Shown: positions 45,493 to 55,174, numbered from the stretch's first letter. The stretch is 64,000 bases of DNA from Natronomonas moolapensis 8.8.11 (GCF_000591055.1 NC_020388.1:1116001-1180000), one strand, 5' to 3'. The notes: generated by a model from the sequence alone, not told the origin. A program made the numbers and translations.

Positions 45493-46638
45493 ATGCGAAC
45501 AGTCGACGCCGCCGGATTGTCGATCGGCGACGAGCACCCGCCCCGGATCATGGGCGTGTTGAACGTCTCGAAGGAGTCACCCTACGACCCGAGCGTCTTC
45601 GATGACCCAGGGGAGGCGGCCGCCTACGTCGACGAGGAACTGATCGGCGAGGGGGCCGACGTCGTCGACGTCGGGCTCGAATCCGCCAACAAGCGCTTCG
45701 AGGTGCTGTCGGCCGAGGGCGAGCTGGACCGCCTCGAAACGGCCGTCGAGACGCTCGAATCGACGTCGGGCGACGCGGTCTGGTCGATCGAGACCCGCTA
45801 TCACGAGGTCGCCGAAGCCGCCCTCGACGCCGGCTTCGAGATGGTCAACGACATCTGCGGGTTCGCCGACCCGGAGATGCCGGCGGTGTGTGCCGAATAC
45901 GATGTCGCGGTCTCGAAGATGGCTTCGCCTCCGGACCTCGAACGCCCGGGGGCGATCGAGGACGTCGACGACATCTACGACGCCCTCGAACGGAACGGCT
46001 TCACCGACAAGACCATCGTCGACCCCGCCTTCGGCGGCTGGTCAGAGTCGAAGACGACCGAGGACGACCGGGAGACGTTCGACCGCCTTCGGGAGTTCCG
46101 CGGCCACGGGCGGCCGATTCTCGTCTCGATCAACCGGAAGAACTTCCTCCGGCAGGTCGCTGGCCGGGACACGGAGGGGGCGCTTCCGGTCTCGCTCGCG
46201 GCGACGTCGATGGCCGTCGAGCGCGGCGCCCACGTCGTCAGGACCCACGACGTCGCCGAGACGCGGGACGCGGCGCTCGTCGGCTACGAGTTCCGGCGGG
46301 AACGGGCCCGCGACCCCGACCGCGGCGTCGAGGTCCTCGACGTGACGACCGACCGGGAGTTCGGCCGCCACCTCGCCCGGATCGGGGCCGAGGACGACGA
46401 CGGCGACCGCGACCCCTCGGTGAGCACCCACGTCGTCGAGGTCAGGCTTCCCGAGCCGTCGACGACGGCCCTCGCACGGGCCGGTCGTGCGGTCGGCCTC
46501 GGCGTCTACCTGGGCGAGGGGCTGCTCCTGGCGGGCACGGCCACCGAGTTCGAAGCCCTGATCGCCGAAATCGCGGGCGGACCCACGCCGGCCGTGGAAG
46601 CAGCAGGGAGCGCCTACGACGGGTTGGGAGGCGTCTGA
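45493..46638 (+). CDS. folP: dihydropteroate synthase-like protein
   Basis: 381 residues, start ATG at 45493. TIM-barrel of the pterin-binding family: MGVLNVSKESPYDPSVF at the first strand, VVDVGLESANK at the second, MVNDICGFADPEM, and the C-terminal RTHDVAETRDA. It should join a pterin diphosphate to an arylamine in folate or methanopterin-like cofactor synthesis. The classical loops NVTPDSFSDGG and GGESTRPG are altered, so the arylamine partner may differ. The last 110 residues after the barrel are an extra domain. Followed by the pterin kinase mptE, consistent with one pathway. Confidence 0.82.
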   Translation: MRTVDAAGLSIGDEHPPRIMGVLNVSKESPYDPSVFDDPGEAAAYVDEELIGEGADVVDVGLESANKRFEVLSAEGELDRLETAVETLESTSGDAVWSIETRYHEVAEAALDAGFEMVNDICGFADPEMPAVCAEYDVAVSKMASPPDLERPGAIEDVDDIYDALERNGFTDKTIVDPAFGGWSESKTTEDDRETFDRLREFRGHGRPILVSINRKNFLRQVAGRDTEGALPVSLAATSMAVERGAHVVRTHDVAETRDAALVGYEFRRERARDPDRGVEVLDVTTDREFGRHLARIGAEDDDGDRDPSVSTHVVEVRLPEPSTTALARAGRAVGLGVYLGEGLLLAGTATEFEALIAEIAGGPTPAVEAAGSAYDGLGGV

Positions 46639-46706
46639 CGCGTGACAAACGGACGGCTTACGCTACAAGAAAGCTTATGCCAGATGCACTGGAATGACCG
46701 CTTGGA

Positions 46707-46754
46707 AGCCCGAAGGGCACATCCGGGTAGGGGTACCTTGGTGCGCTTCGGGCT
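46707..46754. other. long imperfect hairpin between folP and mptE
   Basis: AGCCCGAAG (46707-46715) pairs with CTTCGGGCT (46746-46754). After one G-G mismatch, GCAC pairs with GTGC. After an internal loop, GGTA pairs with TACC around GGGG. That gives 17 pairs in three stacked helices. It lies 7 bp before a TTTATATA box and 24 bp before the mptE ATG. It could be a structured RNA in the folP 3' region, a terminator-like element or a palindromic operator. No known riboswitch is recognised. Confidence 0.5.
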
Positions 46755-46778
46755 CAGTCTTTATATACGGTAGTGGCA

Positions 46779-47474
46779 ATGCAATACGCCGACTGGGCTC
46801 CCGTCTACGCCGCGGTACTGGACGACTTCGGCTACGACCGGGCCGGTGACGAACGCGCCCGGGACCTGCTCGGCGCGTTCGTCGCCGACGGCGACCCGCT
46901 CGACCCCGGCGAAATCGACCTCGGCGGCACGGTCGCGGTCTGTGGCGCGGGGCCGACACTCCCGGCGGAGTTGCCCCTCGCCAGGCAGGCCGACAGCGTG
47001 GTCGTCGCCTCGACGGCCGCCGACACCTGTCTCGACGCCGGGATCGCCGTCGACTGTATGGTGACCGACCTGGACAAGAACCCCGAAACGGCGCGGGAGC
47101 TAAGCCAGGAGGGCGTCCCCGTCGCCGCTCACGCCCACGGTGACAACCTCGAGGCGATCGAGCGCCACGTCCCGACGTTCGGCCTCGATTCCGTCCTTCC
47201 GACGACGCAGGCGGCCCCGAAACCCCCCGTGTGCAACCCCGGTGGGTTCACCGACGGCGACCGCGCGGCCTTTCTCGCCGACGCCTGTGGGGCCGACCGC
47301 CTCGTCTTTCCGGGGTGGGACTTCGACGACCCCGCCGTTGTACCCACGAAGGCGAAAAAGCTGCGGTGGGCCGAACGCCTGCTTGCGCTGCTCGAGGAGC
47401 GCCGCGGCGAACGCTTCGCCGTCCTCGATGGGCGGCGCGACGACATCGACCGTCCCTGGGGCGACAGCCCATAG
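46779..47474 (+). CDS. mptE: 6-hydroxymethylpterin diphosphokinase, MptE-type
   Basis: 231 residues from ATG 46779. It activates 6-hydroxymethyl-7,8-dihydropterin with ATP so that dihydropteroate synthase can use it. COG1634/DUF115 features are VAVCGAGPTLPAELP, CMVTDLDKNPE, AHAHGDNLEAIE and FPGWDFDDP. The archaeal enzyme replaces bacterial FolK. Directly downstream of the folP-like gene. The TATA box TTTATATA (46760-46767) is only about 15 bp from the ATG, closer than usual, so read-through from folP may matter. Confidence 0.88.
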   Translation: MQYADWAPVYAAVLDDFGYDRAGDERARDLLGAFVADGDPLDPGEIDLGGTVAVCGAGPTLPAELPLARQADSVVVASTAADTCLDAGIAVDCMVTDLDKNPETARELSQEGVPVAAHAHGDNLEAIERHVPTFGLDSVLPTTQAAPKPPVCNPGGFTDGDRAAFLADACGADRLVFPGWDFDDPAVVPTKAKKLRWAERLLALLEERRGERFAVLDGRRDDIDRPWGDSP

Positions 47475-47555
47475 CGATTCCGGCGTGTGCGCCAGTTGCG
47501 TCGATACTCGCCCGGAAGCAGCCACCGTTATGCCGCCGCGGCTGCTACGTCGCGT

Positions 47556-48116
47556 ATGGGTTTTCACACGTTCGATCCGGAGCGCGCCGAGCGCCTCGAG
47601 GACGCGTCGCGGTATCGATGGTGCTCCGGCGAGGAACTGCTCTCGCTCCTGTCGGCCGGCCCCGCGGAAACGATCGCTGACCTCGGGAGCGGGACCGGAT
47701 TTTACACCGACCTCGTTGCTCGCCACGCCGGAACGGTCCACGCGGTCGACGTCCAGGCGGCGATGCACGAACGCTACGTCGAAAAGGGTCTCCCGGACAA
47801 CGTCCAGACGGTCACGGCCCCGATCGACGGGCTACCGTTCGAGGACGGTGCGCTCGACGCCGCGTTCACCACCATGACGTATCACGAGTTCTCCGGCCCC
47901 GAAGCGATCGGAGAGATCGCCCGCGTCCTTGCCCCAGGCGGCCGAGTCGTCGTCGTGGATTGGACCCGGGACGGCCGCGGTGCGGACGGCCCTCCGATCG
48001 AGGAGCGCCACGGCCTCGGACACGCCGTGTCGGCGCTGGGCGAGGGCGGGTTCGTCGTCGATCACGCCGTTTCGAGGACCGAGACATTCGTCTGTCGGGC
48101 GCGGCTGGAGGGCTGA
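47556..48116 (+). CDS. class I SAM-dependent methyltransferase
   Basis: 186 residues from MGFHTF at 47556. SAM-binding motif I is IADLGSGTGFYTDL, the acidic loop is VHAVDVQAAM, and motif post-II appears as FTTMTYHEF. UbiE/Methyltransf_11 type; substrate unknown. The region upstream (ATG choice) lacks coding bias. Confidence 0.87.
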   Translation: MGFHTFDPERAERLEDASRYRWCSGEELLSLLSAGPAETIADLGSGTGFYTDLVARHAGTVHAVDVQAAMHERYVEKGLPDNVQTVTAPIDGLPFEDGALDAAFTTMTYHEFSGPEAIGEIARVLAPGGRVVVVDWTRDGRGADGPPIEERHGLGHAVSALGEGGFVVDHAVSRTETFVCRARLEG

Positions 48117-48158
48117 TACGGCTGGACGGACGACGCCCGCCACGGCGACTCGAACGTC

Positions 48159-48812
48159 TTAGCCGTGCAGTACCGACCGGATCTCGTCGAGGTCGACCTG
48201 TTCGGTGACGAGCGCCACCTGGTCGCCGGGTTCGATCTCCGTCTGCGGGAGCGGGATCGTCATCGGTTCCCGGCGGCGGCCGTGGGCGTACACCCGGGCG
48301 TCTCCCGGCAGGTCGATGTCGACGACGCGGCGGCCGACGGCCGGCGACCCCTCGGGGATGTCGAGACTCGTCGCGGTGAGGTGTTCGGTCAGGTCGCCGA
48401 GGACGTTTAGATCGCCACCCAGGAGGGCCGTCTTGGCCCCCGCGGCACCCATCCGCTCGGGGTAGACGACCTCGTCGACGTCGGCGGCGTACTTCCGGTA
48501 GATCTCCTCGCGGTAGTCTTCGTCGATCCGGAGCACTGTCCGACAGTCGTGGCCGTTGGCGATCATGCAGGCGGTGAAGTTGACGTTCAGATCGCCAGTG
48601 AGCGCCGCGAGCGCGTCCGCATCGTCGAGACCGACGTCGTCTAGCACTCGTTCGTCTTCGCCGTCCCCCTCGACGACCTCGTGGCCGGCCGCCTCGGCTG
48701 TCCGCGCTTTCTCCGCCACCGACTCGACGATCGCGACGTCGTGGCCCTCCGAGGAGAGGATGTCCGCTGTCCGGGCCCCGACGCGACCGTAGCCGACTAT
48801 GACGAACTTCAT
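48159..48812 (-). CDS. TrkA-type potassium channel regulatory protein
   Basis: 217 residues from the ATG at 48812. TrkA-N domain: MKFVIVGYGRVGARTADIL, EGDGEDERVLDDVGL. TrkA-C domain: about 135-217, ending EQVDLDEIRSVLHG. Second TrkA-type gene of the window, with a cleaner GxGxxG motif than the one at 29205. No channel gene is adjacent. Likely NAD-responsive gating partner of a potassium transporter encoded elsewhere. Confidence 0.88.
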   Translation of the reverse strand: MKFVIVGYGRVGARTADILSSEGHDVAIVESVAEKARTAEAAGHEVVEGDGEDERVLDDVGLDDADALAALTGDLNVNFTACMIANGHDCRTVLRIDEDYREEIYRKYAADVDEVVYPERMGAAGAKTALLGGDLNVLGDLTEHLTATSLDIPEGSPAVGRRVVDIDLPGDARVYAHGRRREPMTIPLPQTEIEPGDQVALVTEQVDLDEIRSVLHG

Positions 48813-48867
48813 GCGACGTGGTATGTGACGCCACGACAAAAAGGTGTATGTCGACGGCGTCGGGCGA

Positions 48868-49455
48868 TCAGCTTCGCCCGACGACCCGCGTCTGTTCGTG
48901 TTCGGGAAACACCTCTGTGACCGTCCCGGCACCCCACCGCGCCTCGATCAACGCGCGCAGTTCGGTCTCGTAGTCACCTTTCTTGATCGATTCGCTCGGG
49001 CCGGACTCGACCGCCAGACGCGTTTCGACGAGACGGTCGATCGCGCCCCGGCCGAACCCCGACAGCGGGGCGACGTAGTCGACACCGTGTCGGTCCTCGA
49101 GGCTCTGGGCGACCGCCCGGGAAATGGTCGGGACGCGGTCGTCGCGGCGCGTTCCGTCCGCGACCACGTCGTACCTGTCGGCGACCGCCTCCAGGGCGGC
49201 CTCGTGGACCGCCTGGATGCCGGCTCGTGGGAACCCGTCCTCGCGCATCCGGTCTGTTGCCTCTCTAGCGACGTCCTCGGACAGTTCGACGCGCTCGAAG
49301 GAAAAGCCGAGCGCCCCCGCGGCGTCGCGGGCGTGGGTCCAGTCGTCGGTGATCCCGAAGGTAGCTGTCACGAGCGTGACGTCGTAGAACTCCTCCAAGA
49401 GGAGTGCCGACAGCGAGGAGTCCTTCCCGGCGCTGAACAGCAGTCCACACTCCAT
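48868..49455 (-). CDS. PP-loop ATPase-like protein (adenine nucleotide alpha hydrolase fold)
   Basis: 195 residues. PP-loop SAGKDSS (8-14) at the N-terminus, GTRRDDR and GDYETELRALIEARWG further on. It belongs to the family with asparagine synthases, GuaA and diphthamide ligases, which adenylate substrates. The start ATG overlaps the stop of the PDCD5-like gene by one base, a conserved haloarchaeal pairing as I recall (DUF7411). Substrate not known. Confidence 0.78.
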   Translation of the reverse strand: MECGLLFSAGKDSSLSALLLEEFYDVTLVTATFGITDDWTHARDAAGALGFSFERVELSEDVAREATDRMREDGFPRAGIQAVHEAALEAVADRYDVVADGTRRDDRVPTISRAVAQSLEDRHGVDYVAPLSGFGRGAIDRLVETRLAVESGPSESIKKGDYETELRALIEARWGAGTVTEVFPEHEQTRVVGRS

Positions 49456-49802
49456 CAGCGACGTTGGATGTCGAAGCTCTTCGATTCGGGCTTCATTTCC
49501 TGGAGCAGTTCCTTCATTTTGTCCTCGTCGATCTTGCCGTTCAGCCGGCCGCTCTGTGCCAGGGCGACGATCTGTTGTTCGACTTTCTCGCCGAACTGCG
49601 GTTTCGACATCTGGACCGTGTTGAGCCGCTTTCTCGCCCCGTCGGTCAGCGCCTGCCGGAGCATCGCTTTCTTTTGCGCTTCGGCCTGTTGCTGTTGAGC
49701 CTCCGCGGCCTCGGCCCCATCGTTGCCCTGTCGGTCCTTGAGCTGTTCCATCTTCTTTTCGCGGAGTTCCTGCAGTTCCTCGTCGGTGGGATCGCCGCTC
49801 AT
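49455..49802 (-). CDS. PDCD5/TFAR19-family DNA-binding protein
   Basis: 115 residues, highly charged. Conserved core: [41 protein letters not shown] and the C-terminal [12 protein letters not shown]. The first 40 residues form a Gln-rich helix. Archaeal homologues bind DNA and often follow rps19e. Translationally coupled to the PP-loop gene (TGATG overlap). Confidence 0.9.
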   Translation of the reverse strand: MSGDPTDEELQELREKKMEQLKDRQGNDGAEAAEAQQQQAEAQKKAMLRQALTDGARKRLNTVQMSKPQFGEKVEQQIVALAQSGRLNGKIDEDKMKELLQEMKPESKSFDIQRR

Positions 49803-49857
49803 ACAGATACGTTATCGCCGCGGGCACAAAAACGGTTTCCACTCCAGGCGGTCGTGG

Positions 49858-50796
49858 CTACTCTCGGAGTCGAACCCGGTTGCGGAGCGTCTCGCCGGCC
49901 TTGAGCCGCCCCACGTTGTCGGCGACGATGTCGGCGAGGCGCCCGTAGTAGTTCGGCGTCGCGCCGGCCGAGTGCGGCGTGATGAGAACGTCGTCGATGC
50001 CCCACAACGGGTGGTCGTCGGGCAGCGGTTCGGGGTCGGTCACGTCGAGGACGGCCCCCCCGATCCACCCCCGGCGGAGCGACTCGACGAGGGCCTCCGT
50101 CTCGATCACTTCGCCGCGGGCGACGTTGACGAGCACGGCGTCCGGCGGGAGCGTCGCGAGCGCCTCGGCGTCGACGAGCCCTCGCGTCGACTCGGTGAGC
50201 GGACAGCACAACACGACGAACTCGCTGCGCGCAAGGGCGTTCTGGAGCCGTTCGGGGCCGATCACCTCGTCGGTGGGACCGCCCGACTCGGGACGACGGC
50301 GCACGCCCACTGTGGTGACGCCGAAGGGGTCGAGTCGCTCGGCGATCCCGGTCCCGATGGCCCCCAGCCCGACGATGGTGACGGTCGAGCCGGCGAGTTC
50401 GCCCGGCGAGACCGGCTGCCACGAATCGGCCCGGGCGGCCTCGTGGAGCCGCCTGGAGAACGCCAGCATCGACCCGATCGCCTGCTCGGCCGCGTTCGGG
50501 GTGTGGACGCCGGCGGCGTTCGTCACGGCGATGTCGTGCTCCGCGAGGGCGTCCAGCGGGAGGTGGTCCGTCCCGGCGTACGCGCAGGCGAACACCCGGA
50601 GCGAGTCGGCGTCTGCGAGGATTGATGAGCGCACGTCGAGCCCCGTCGCGACGTCGGCGTCGGGGATCAACTCGCGTTCGGCGTCCGGCGTCGTCGCGTG
50701 TTTGACGGTGTGGCCGGGCAGTCGTTCGGCGAGCGCGCCGGCGTACGACTCGGCCGGGAGGCCGTGAACGCCCTCCCGGAGGACGAGTAGTTCCAT
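49858..50796 (-). CDS. D-2-hydroxyacid dehydrogenase
   Basis: 312 residues from MELLVLREG at 50796. NAD motif VGLGAIGTGIAERL is canonical. Active-site Arg in VLVNVARGEVI, Glu in DVTDPEPLP, His in TPHSAGATP. Members reduce 2-ketoacids such as glyoxylate, hydroxypyruvate or phosphoglycerate-type substrates; the substrate is unclear. Upstream lies a universal stress protein on the same strand with 49 bp between them. Confidence 0.88.
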   Translation of the reverse strand: MELLVLREGVHGLPAESYAGALAERLPGHTVKHATTPDAERELIPDADVATGLDVRSSILADADSLRVFACAYAGTDHLPLDALAEHDIAVTNAAGVHTPNAAEQAIGSMLAFSRRLHEAARADSWQPVSPGELAGSTVTIVGLGAIGTGIAERLDPFGVTTVGVRRRPESGGPTDEVIGPERLQNALARSEFVVLCCPLTESTRGLVDAEALATLPPDAVLVNVARGEVIETEALVESLRRGWIGGAVLDVTDPEPLPDDHPLWGIDDVLITPHSAGATPNYYGRLADIVADNVGRLKAGETLRNRVRLRE

Positions 50797-50845
50797 GTTC
50801 CCGGGTTCGGCGAGGGGGTATTTCAAACCCGCCGGCGGGCAGCGA

Positions 50846-51220
50846 TCAGGCCGACGGCACCACTACAACCACCGGGACGCCTGCTCCCTCGACCACGCGG
50901 CGGGCCGTCCCGCCCAACCCGGGGCTGGCCCCGGGCGTTCCGGCGTGCCGCCCGACGACGACAGTGTCGGGCGAGCGCTCGTCGACCGCGGCGAGGATCG
51001 CGTCGGCGGCGTCCTCACCCGCGTCGAGTCGTGTCGTTTCGACGTCGGCGCGTCCGAGCAACCGGGCGGTCGCGACGTTCAGCGCGTCCGCCGCGTCGCG
51101 GGCCTCGTCCGTCGGGACGGTCACGACGGCGACGGCGTCGTCCCCGTCGAGTCGCGGCTCGAGGTAGTCGCAGGCGGCGGCGGTCGTGTGTACCGAGTCG
51201 GTGGCGATCAGAACCCGCAT
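50846..51220 (-). CDS. universal stress protein UspA family
   Basis: 124 residues. Fold signature: MRVLIATDSVHTTAAACDYL, VVVGRHAGTPGASPGLGGTARRVVEGAGVPVVVV. The ATP-binding G-x2-G-x9-G-S/T pattern is partly altered (GRHAGTPGASPGLGGTARRV), so nucleotide binding is uncertain. Start ATG at 51220. Divergent from the MFS gene. Confidence 0.88.
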   Translation of the reverse strand: MRVLIATDSVHTTAAACDYLEPRLDGDDAVAVVTVPTDEARDAADALNVATARLLGRADVETTRLDAGEDAADAILAAVDERSPDTVVVGRHAGTPGASPGLGGTARRVVEGAGVPVVVVVPSA

Positions 51221-51359
51221 AGGGGTGTTTCGGCGACGCGACGCTCGAACGTTTCGGTGGGCCGGCGGTCGCGGGGCTTTCGAGGAAGCGTTCGAGGGAC
51301 GCCCGCGACCGCCGCCCCGAACCGGGGGGCTTAGGGACGGACGCCGCGAGCGACCGATC

Positions 51360-52604
51360 ATGACGGGGCGTCGGCAGTGGTTCGCGCTCGCGCTCGCGAC
51401 AGTCACCCGGTTCACCGGCGCGATCCTCATGGGGACGGCGCTGGCGGTGATCGTCGAGGCACGCGCGTCGGCCTTCGCCGCGGGGCTCGTTGGGACGGCG
51501 TACTACGCCGGTCTGATGCTGTGGTCGCCGTTTTGGGGCGCGATCGCGGACATCACCGGGCGCCGTCGCGCCGTGTTGCTCCTCACTGGGGCCGGCGGTG
51601 TGGCGGCCGTGGTGCCGCTCGTTGCCGTCGACTCGGTCGCGGTCGCGATCGGTTCGCGGGGCGTCTACGCCGCCTTCCTGGCCGGCTTCGCGCCGGTTGC
51701 ACTCTCTATTGCGAGCCATCACGGCGGCACCGACGGGCGAGGCCGATCGATCGGCATTTTCAACAGCGCGCGCTCCGGCGGGTCCGCGGTCGGCTACGTC
51801 GCTGTCGGCGCGGCCCTGGAGTACGTCGCTCCGGTCGCTATCTACTGGGCGGTCGCGGCGGTCACCGCCGTCTCGACGGTCGCGCTATTGCTCGTCGCCG
51901 ACCCGACGCCGACTCCGGAACAGTCCCCGTCGCTGGGGGCGGTACTCGCCGAGACGCGACGGCGGCTGCTTCCGGCGCCGGACGAGCGGGGGCACCTCCG
52001 GCGCAACGGGCTCGCGTGGCTCTACGTCGCCGTCGCGCTGCGGAACGTCGCCGTGCTCGGGATCATGGCGGTCGTCGCGCCCTACCTGATCCGGGTCATC
52101 GGCGTCGCCGAGCTCGCGATGGGCGCCTTGCTCGCGTTCAATCACGGCTCGCAGGTCGGGTTCATGTACGCCCTCGGGGTAGTCGCCGACCGAACCGGCA
52201 GGAAACCCCTCGTCGTCGCAGGAATGGGCGGCAGCGCAGCGTTCGCGCTGCTCGTCGCCGGACTGACGCTCGTCCCCCCAGGTGTCTCGCGGCTCGTCCT
52301 CGGCGCGGCGACGTTCGTCGTGCTGGGGGCGTCGTTCTCCGCGATGACGATCGGCGGACTGGCGTTTATAAGCGACGTCGCGCCCGACGGCCGGGAGTCG
52401 GAGTTGATGGGGATCCGGGAGACGGCGAAGGGTCTCGGCGGGGTCGTGGGGCCGACAGTCGTCGGCGGGGTCGCGACGCTCGCGAGTTACGAGACCGCCT
52501 TCGCCGCCGCGAGCCTCCTCGGCGTCCTCGCGACGGCTATCGTGGCGTGGGGACTGGTCGAAACGTACGATACCGTCTCGACCCCGCTCACAGTCGATCC
52601 CTGA
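51360..52604 (+). CDS. MFS transporter
   Basis: 414 residues from ATG 51360, about 12 membrane helices. MFS loop 2-3 motif is seen as GAIADITGRRRAVLL and its repeat as GVVADRTGRKPLVV, both canonical. Likely a drug or metabolite exporter; substrate unknown. No linked regulator. Confidence 0.88.
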   Translation: MTGRRQWFALALATVTRFTGAILMGTALAVIVEARASAFAAGLVGTAYYAGLMLWSPFWGAIADITGRRRAVLLLTGAGGVAAVVPLVAVDSVAVAIGSRGVYAAFLAGFAPVALSIASHHGGTDGRGRSIGIFNSARSGGSAVGYVAVGAALEYVAPVAIYWAVAAVTAVSTVALLLVADPTPTPEQSPSLGAVLAETRRRLLPAPDERGHLRRNGLAWLYVAVALRNVAVLGIMAVVAPYLIRVIGVAELAMGALLAFNHGSQVGFMYALGVVADRTGRKPLVVAGMGGSAAFALLVAGLTLVPPGVSRLVLGAATFVVLGASFSAMTIGGLAFISDVAPDGRESELMGIRETAKGLGGVVGPTVVGGVATLASYETAFAAASLLGVLATAIVAWGLVETYDTVSTPLTVDP

Positions 52605-52722
52605 GCCGGGGTACTCGACGACGAACTCCGGGGACCCGTCGGTCCCGAAGGCGGCGCGCGAACCCCGTCGTGTCCGTGGGTCAAGCCATCCAGTCGCTCG
52701 GGGGCGGGGGGTCCCGAGGCGG

Positions 52723-53991
52723 TCACTCGAAGCGTTTCTCGACGCTCTCGGCGTGGGCCTCGAGCCCCTCGGCGCGGGCCAGCGTCGTTACGGTCTCCCG
52801 GAGGTCGGCGAGGGCGTCCCCGTCGAGCTTCTGGACGGTCGTCGACCGCAGGAAGTGATCCACCGAGAGCCCCCCGGCAACGGCCGCGAGCCCTCCCGTC
52901 GGGAGGACGTGATTCGGCCCGGAGGCGTAATCGCCCGCCGCGACCGGCGCGGTCTCGCCCAAAAAAGCGCTCCCCGCGGAGTCGATCCGGTCCAAGATCG
53001 CCTCCTCGTCGGCCGCGACGATCGAGAGGTGCTCGGCGGCGTATTCCTCCGCGAAGAGGACGGCCTCCGACATCGAGCGGGCGTAGAGTACGCCGGAGGC
53101 GTCGTTGTCGAGCGCCGCCTCGATTACCTCCCGGCGGTCGCGCGCTCCGAGCTGTCGTTCGCAGGCGTCGGCGACCGCCTCGGCGGTCGCCGCGTCGTCG
53201 GTGACACAGACCGCGGAGGCGTTCGGGTCGTGTTCGGCCTGGGCGAGCAGGTCGGCCGCCACGAGGTCGGGATCGGCCGTCCCGTCACAGACGACGAGCA
53301 CCTCGGAGGGACCGGCGAGGAAGTCGATTTCGACGTCGCCGCGGACCGCGGCTTTCGCCGCCGTGACCCACTTGTTGCCCGGACCGACGATCTTCTCGAC
53401 GGGGGCGACCGTCTCGGTCCCGTAGGCCAGTGCCGCGACTGCCTGGGCGCCGCCGACCTGATAGACCGCGTCGGCGTCGGCGACGTGGGCCGCCGCGAGC
53501 GTCGCCGCCGGGAGGTCCTCCGCGGGCGGCGTCGCGACGGCGACGTGATCGACGCCCGCGACCACGGCGGGGACGACGCCCATAAGCACACTCGAGGGGT
53601 ACGCCGCGGTCCCGCCGGGCGCGTAGACGCCGACCCGAGAGAGGGGCCGGTATCGGCGACCCAACTCCCGGCCGTCGACGTTCGCCCGCCAGTCGTCGGG
53701 GACCTGCCGTTCGTGGAAGACGCGGATGTTCTCGGCCGCGGTCTCGATCGCTTCCTGGAGGTCCGGATCGATCGCCTCGTAGGCGCGCTCGGCCTCGTCG
53801 GTGACGTCGATGTTGCCGACCTCGACGCCGTCGAACTCGCTGGCGTACGACCGGAGGGCGACGTCGCCCTCCGATTCGACCCGGTCCAGGATATCTCCGG
53901 CCGTCTCGCGGGCTCCCTCAATGCCGGCGTCGCGCTCGAAGAACGCCGCCCGCTCGTCCGGCGAGAGATCGGCAACGGCTCTCACGTTCAT
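52723..53991 (-). CDS. hisD: histidinol dehydrogenase
   Basis: 422 residues. It catalyses the last two steps of histidine synthesis, oxidising L-histidinol to histidine with NAD and zinc. Motifs: [53 protein letters not shown] (zinc site) and [19 protein letters not shown]. Length and order normal. It stands apart from other his genes, as is common in haloarchaea. Confidence 0.96.
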   Translation of the reverse strand: MNVRAVADLSPDERAAFFERDAGIEGARETAGDILDRVESEGDVALRSYASEFDGVEVGNIDVTDEAERAYEAIDPDLQEAIETAAENIRVFHERQVPDDWRANVDGRELGRRYRPLSRVGVYAPGGTAAYPSSVLMGVVPAVVAGVDHVAVATPPAEDLPAATLAAAHVADADAVYQVGGAQAVAALAYGTETVAPVEKIVGPGNKWVTAAKAAVRGDVEIDFLAGPSEVLVVCDGTADPDLVAADLLAQAEHDPNASAVCVTDDAATAEAVADACERQLGARDRREVIEAALDNDASGVLYARSMSEAVLFAEEYAAEHLSIVAADEEAILDRIDSAGSAFLGETAPVAAGDYASGPNHVLPTGGLAAVAGGLSVDHFLRSTTVQKLDGDALADLRETVTTLARAEGLEAHAESVEKRFE

Positions 53992-54109
53992 ACACGACCG
54001 TCGGCCGCGGGGCGGAAATCGGTTTCTATCGACCCCCGGGCCGACCGCCTCGCGGTGCCGATCGGCCGTGACACAAACACTATGCGCGTCGGTAGCTTAC
54101 GGGACGACG

Positions 54110-54781
54110 ATGCTGAGCGCCGTCATGGAGGACTACATCAAGGCCGTCTACGCGATCGAGAACGACACCGGCGAGCGCGTCGGCACCGCCGAACTCGCCG
54201 ATGCCCTCGATGTCACCGCCCCGACGGTTTCGAGCATGCTCAAGAAGCTGACAGAGCGCGGCCTGATCGACCGCGAGGAGTACCGCGGCGTGACGCTCAC
54301 CGAGGAGGGCGAGGTCGTCGCCCTCGAAATCCTCAGACACCACCGCCTCCTCGAGTCGTTCTTGAGCGAACGGCTCGATTACGACTGGGCCGACGTCCAC
54401 GAGGAGGCCGACCGCCTCGAACACCACGTCTCGGCCGAGCTGACCGACCGCATCGCGGAGGTGCTCGACAACCCGGGCGTCGACCCCCACGGCGACCCGA
54501 TCCCGGACGCGAACCTCGAGTTGCCCGAGGCGTCCGGTCGGTCGCGGCTCATCGACGTCGCCGAGGGCGAGCGGGCCGTAGTCAAGCGGATTCGAAACCA
54601 AAGTGACGAGGCGCTGCGGTATCTCGCCGCCGCCGGCGTCGAACCCGGCGTCGAGATCGAGACCGTCGAGATCGCGCCGTTCGGCCTCGTTACCGTTCGG
54701 ACACCCGGGGGCGAGCAGAGCCTCCCGGAGGAGATCGCCCGGTCGATCGAGACCGCGCCGACCGCCGAAGCCGAGACGTGA
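54110..54781 (+). CDS. DtxR/SirR-type metal-dependent transcription regulator
   Basis: 223 residues from MLSAVMEDY at 54110. N-terminal winged helix (MEDYIKAVYAIENDTGERVGTAELADALDVTAPTVSSMLKKL), then a metal-binding dimerisation domain with HHRLLESFL, EEADRLEHHVS and HGDPIPD, and a C-terminal FeoA/SH3-like domain. Represses iron or manganese uptake genes when metal is bound. It diverges from hisD with about 118 bp between starts. Confidence 0.92.
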   Translation: MLSAVMEDYIKAVYAIENDTGERVGTAELADALDVTAPTVSSMLKKLTERGLIDREEYRGVTLTEEGEVVALEILRHHRLLESFLSERLDYDWADVHEEADRLEHHVSAELTDRIAEVLDNPGVDPHGDPIPDANLELPEASGRSRLIDVAEGERAVVKRIRNQSDEALRYLAAAGVEPGVEIETVEIAPFGLVTVRTPGGEQSLPEEIARSIETAPTAEAET

Positions 54782-54919
54782 CGGGGAACAAATCGCTGTC
54801 GGCGGGATCGGAGGCCTCGACGCAGCGGACACGACCGAGCCGCCTCGATGGGGGCGACCCGTTTGGACTGCCAAGAGGGGGTCGTCGCCCGATGCTACTT
54901 ACAAATCTGGGGCACAGTT

Positions 54920-55174
54920 TTAAAAGAGATCCTTGGATTCGAGGCCCTCCATGAGGTCGTCGACCAGCTCCTCGACGGACTCGTAGGGGAACGACTGTTG
55001 GTCGCCCGACTTCGCGTTGAGTTCCATCGCGGTCATCGAGAACTCGTCCGATTCGAACGTCGTACCGGGACCCTCCGGCAACGCGGGAACGAGGTCCATC
55101 GGCCCCTCGACTGGGAACTCGGCGCCCTCGAACGCCTCGGTGAACTGCCGTCGGAGCTCGGCTTTGTCTGCCAT
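54920..55174 (-). CDS. MTH865-like small protein
   Basis: 84 residues starting MADKAELRRQF. Matches the MTH865 family: EAFEGAEFPVEGPMDLVPALPEGPGTTF and SVEELVDDLMEGL. EF-hand-like small helical fold known from methanogens; function unknown. Confidence 0.83.
   Translation of the reverse strand: MADKAELRRQFTEAFEGAEFPVEGPMDLVPALPEGPGTTFESDEFSMTAMELNAKSGDQQSFPYESVEELVDDLMEGLESKDLF

Noticed and set aside
52753-54606. 617-codon plus-strand frame
   Set aside because: It lies antisense to hisD and out of frame with the DtxR-type gene; low-complexity Arg/Gly text with no motifs.
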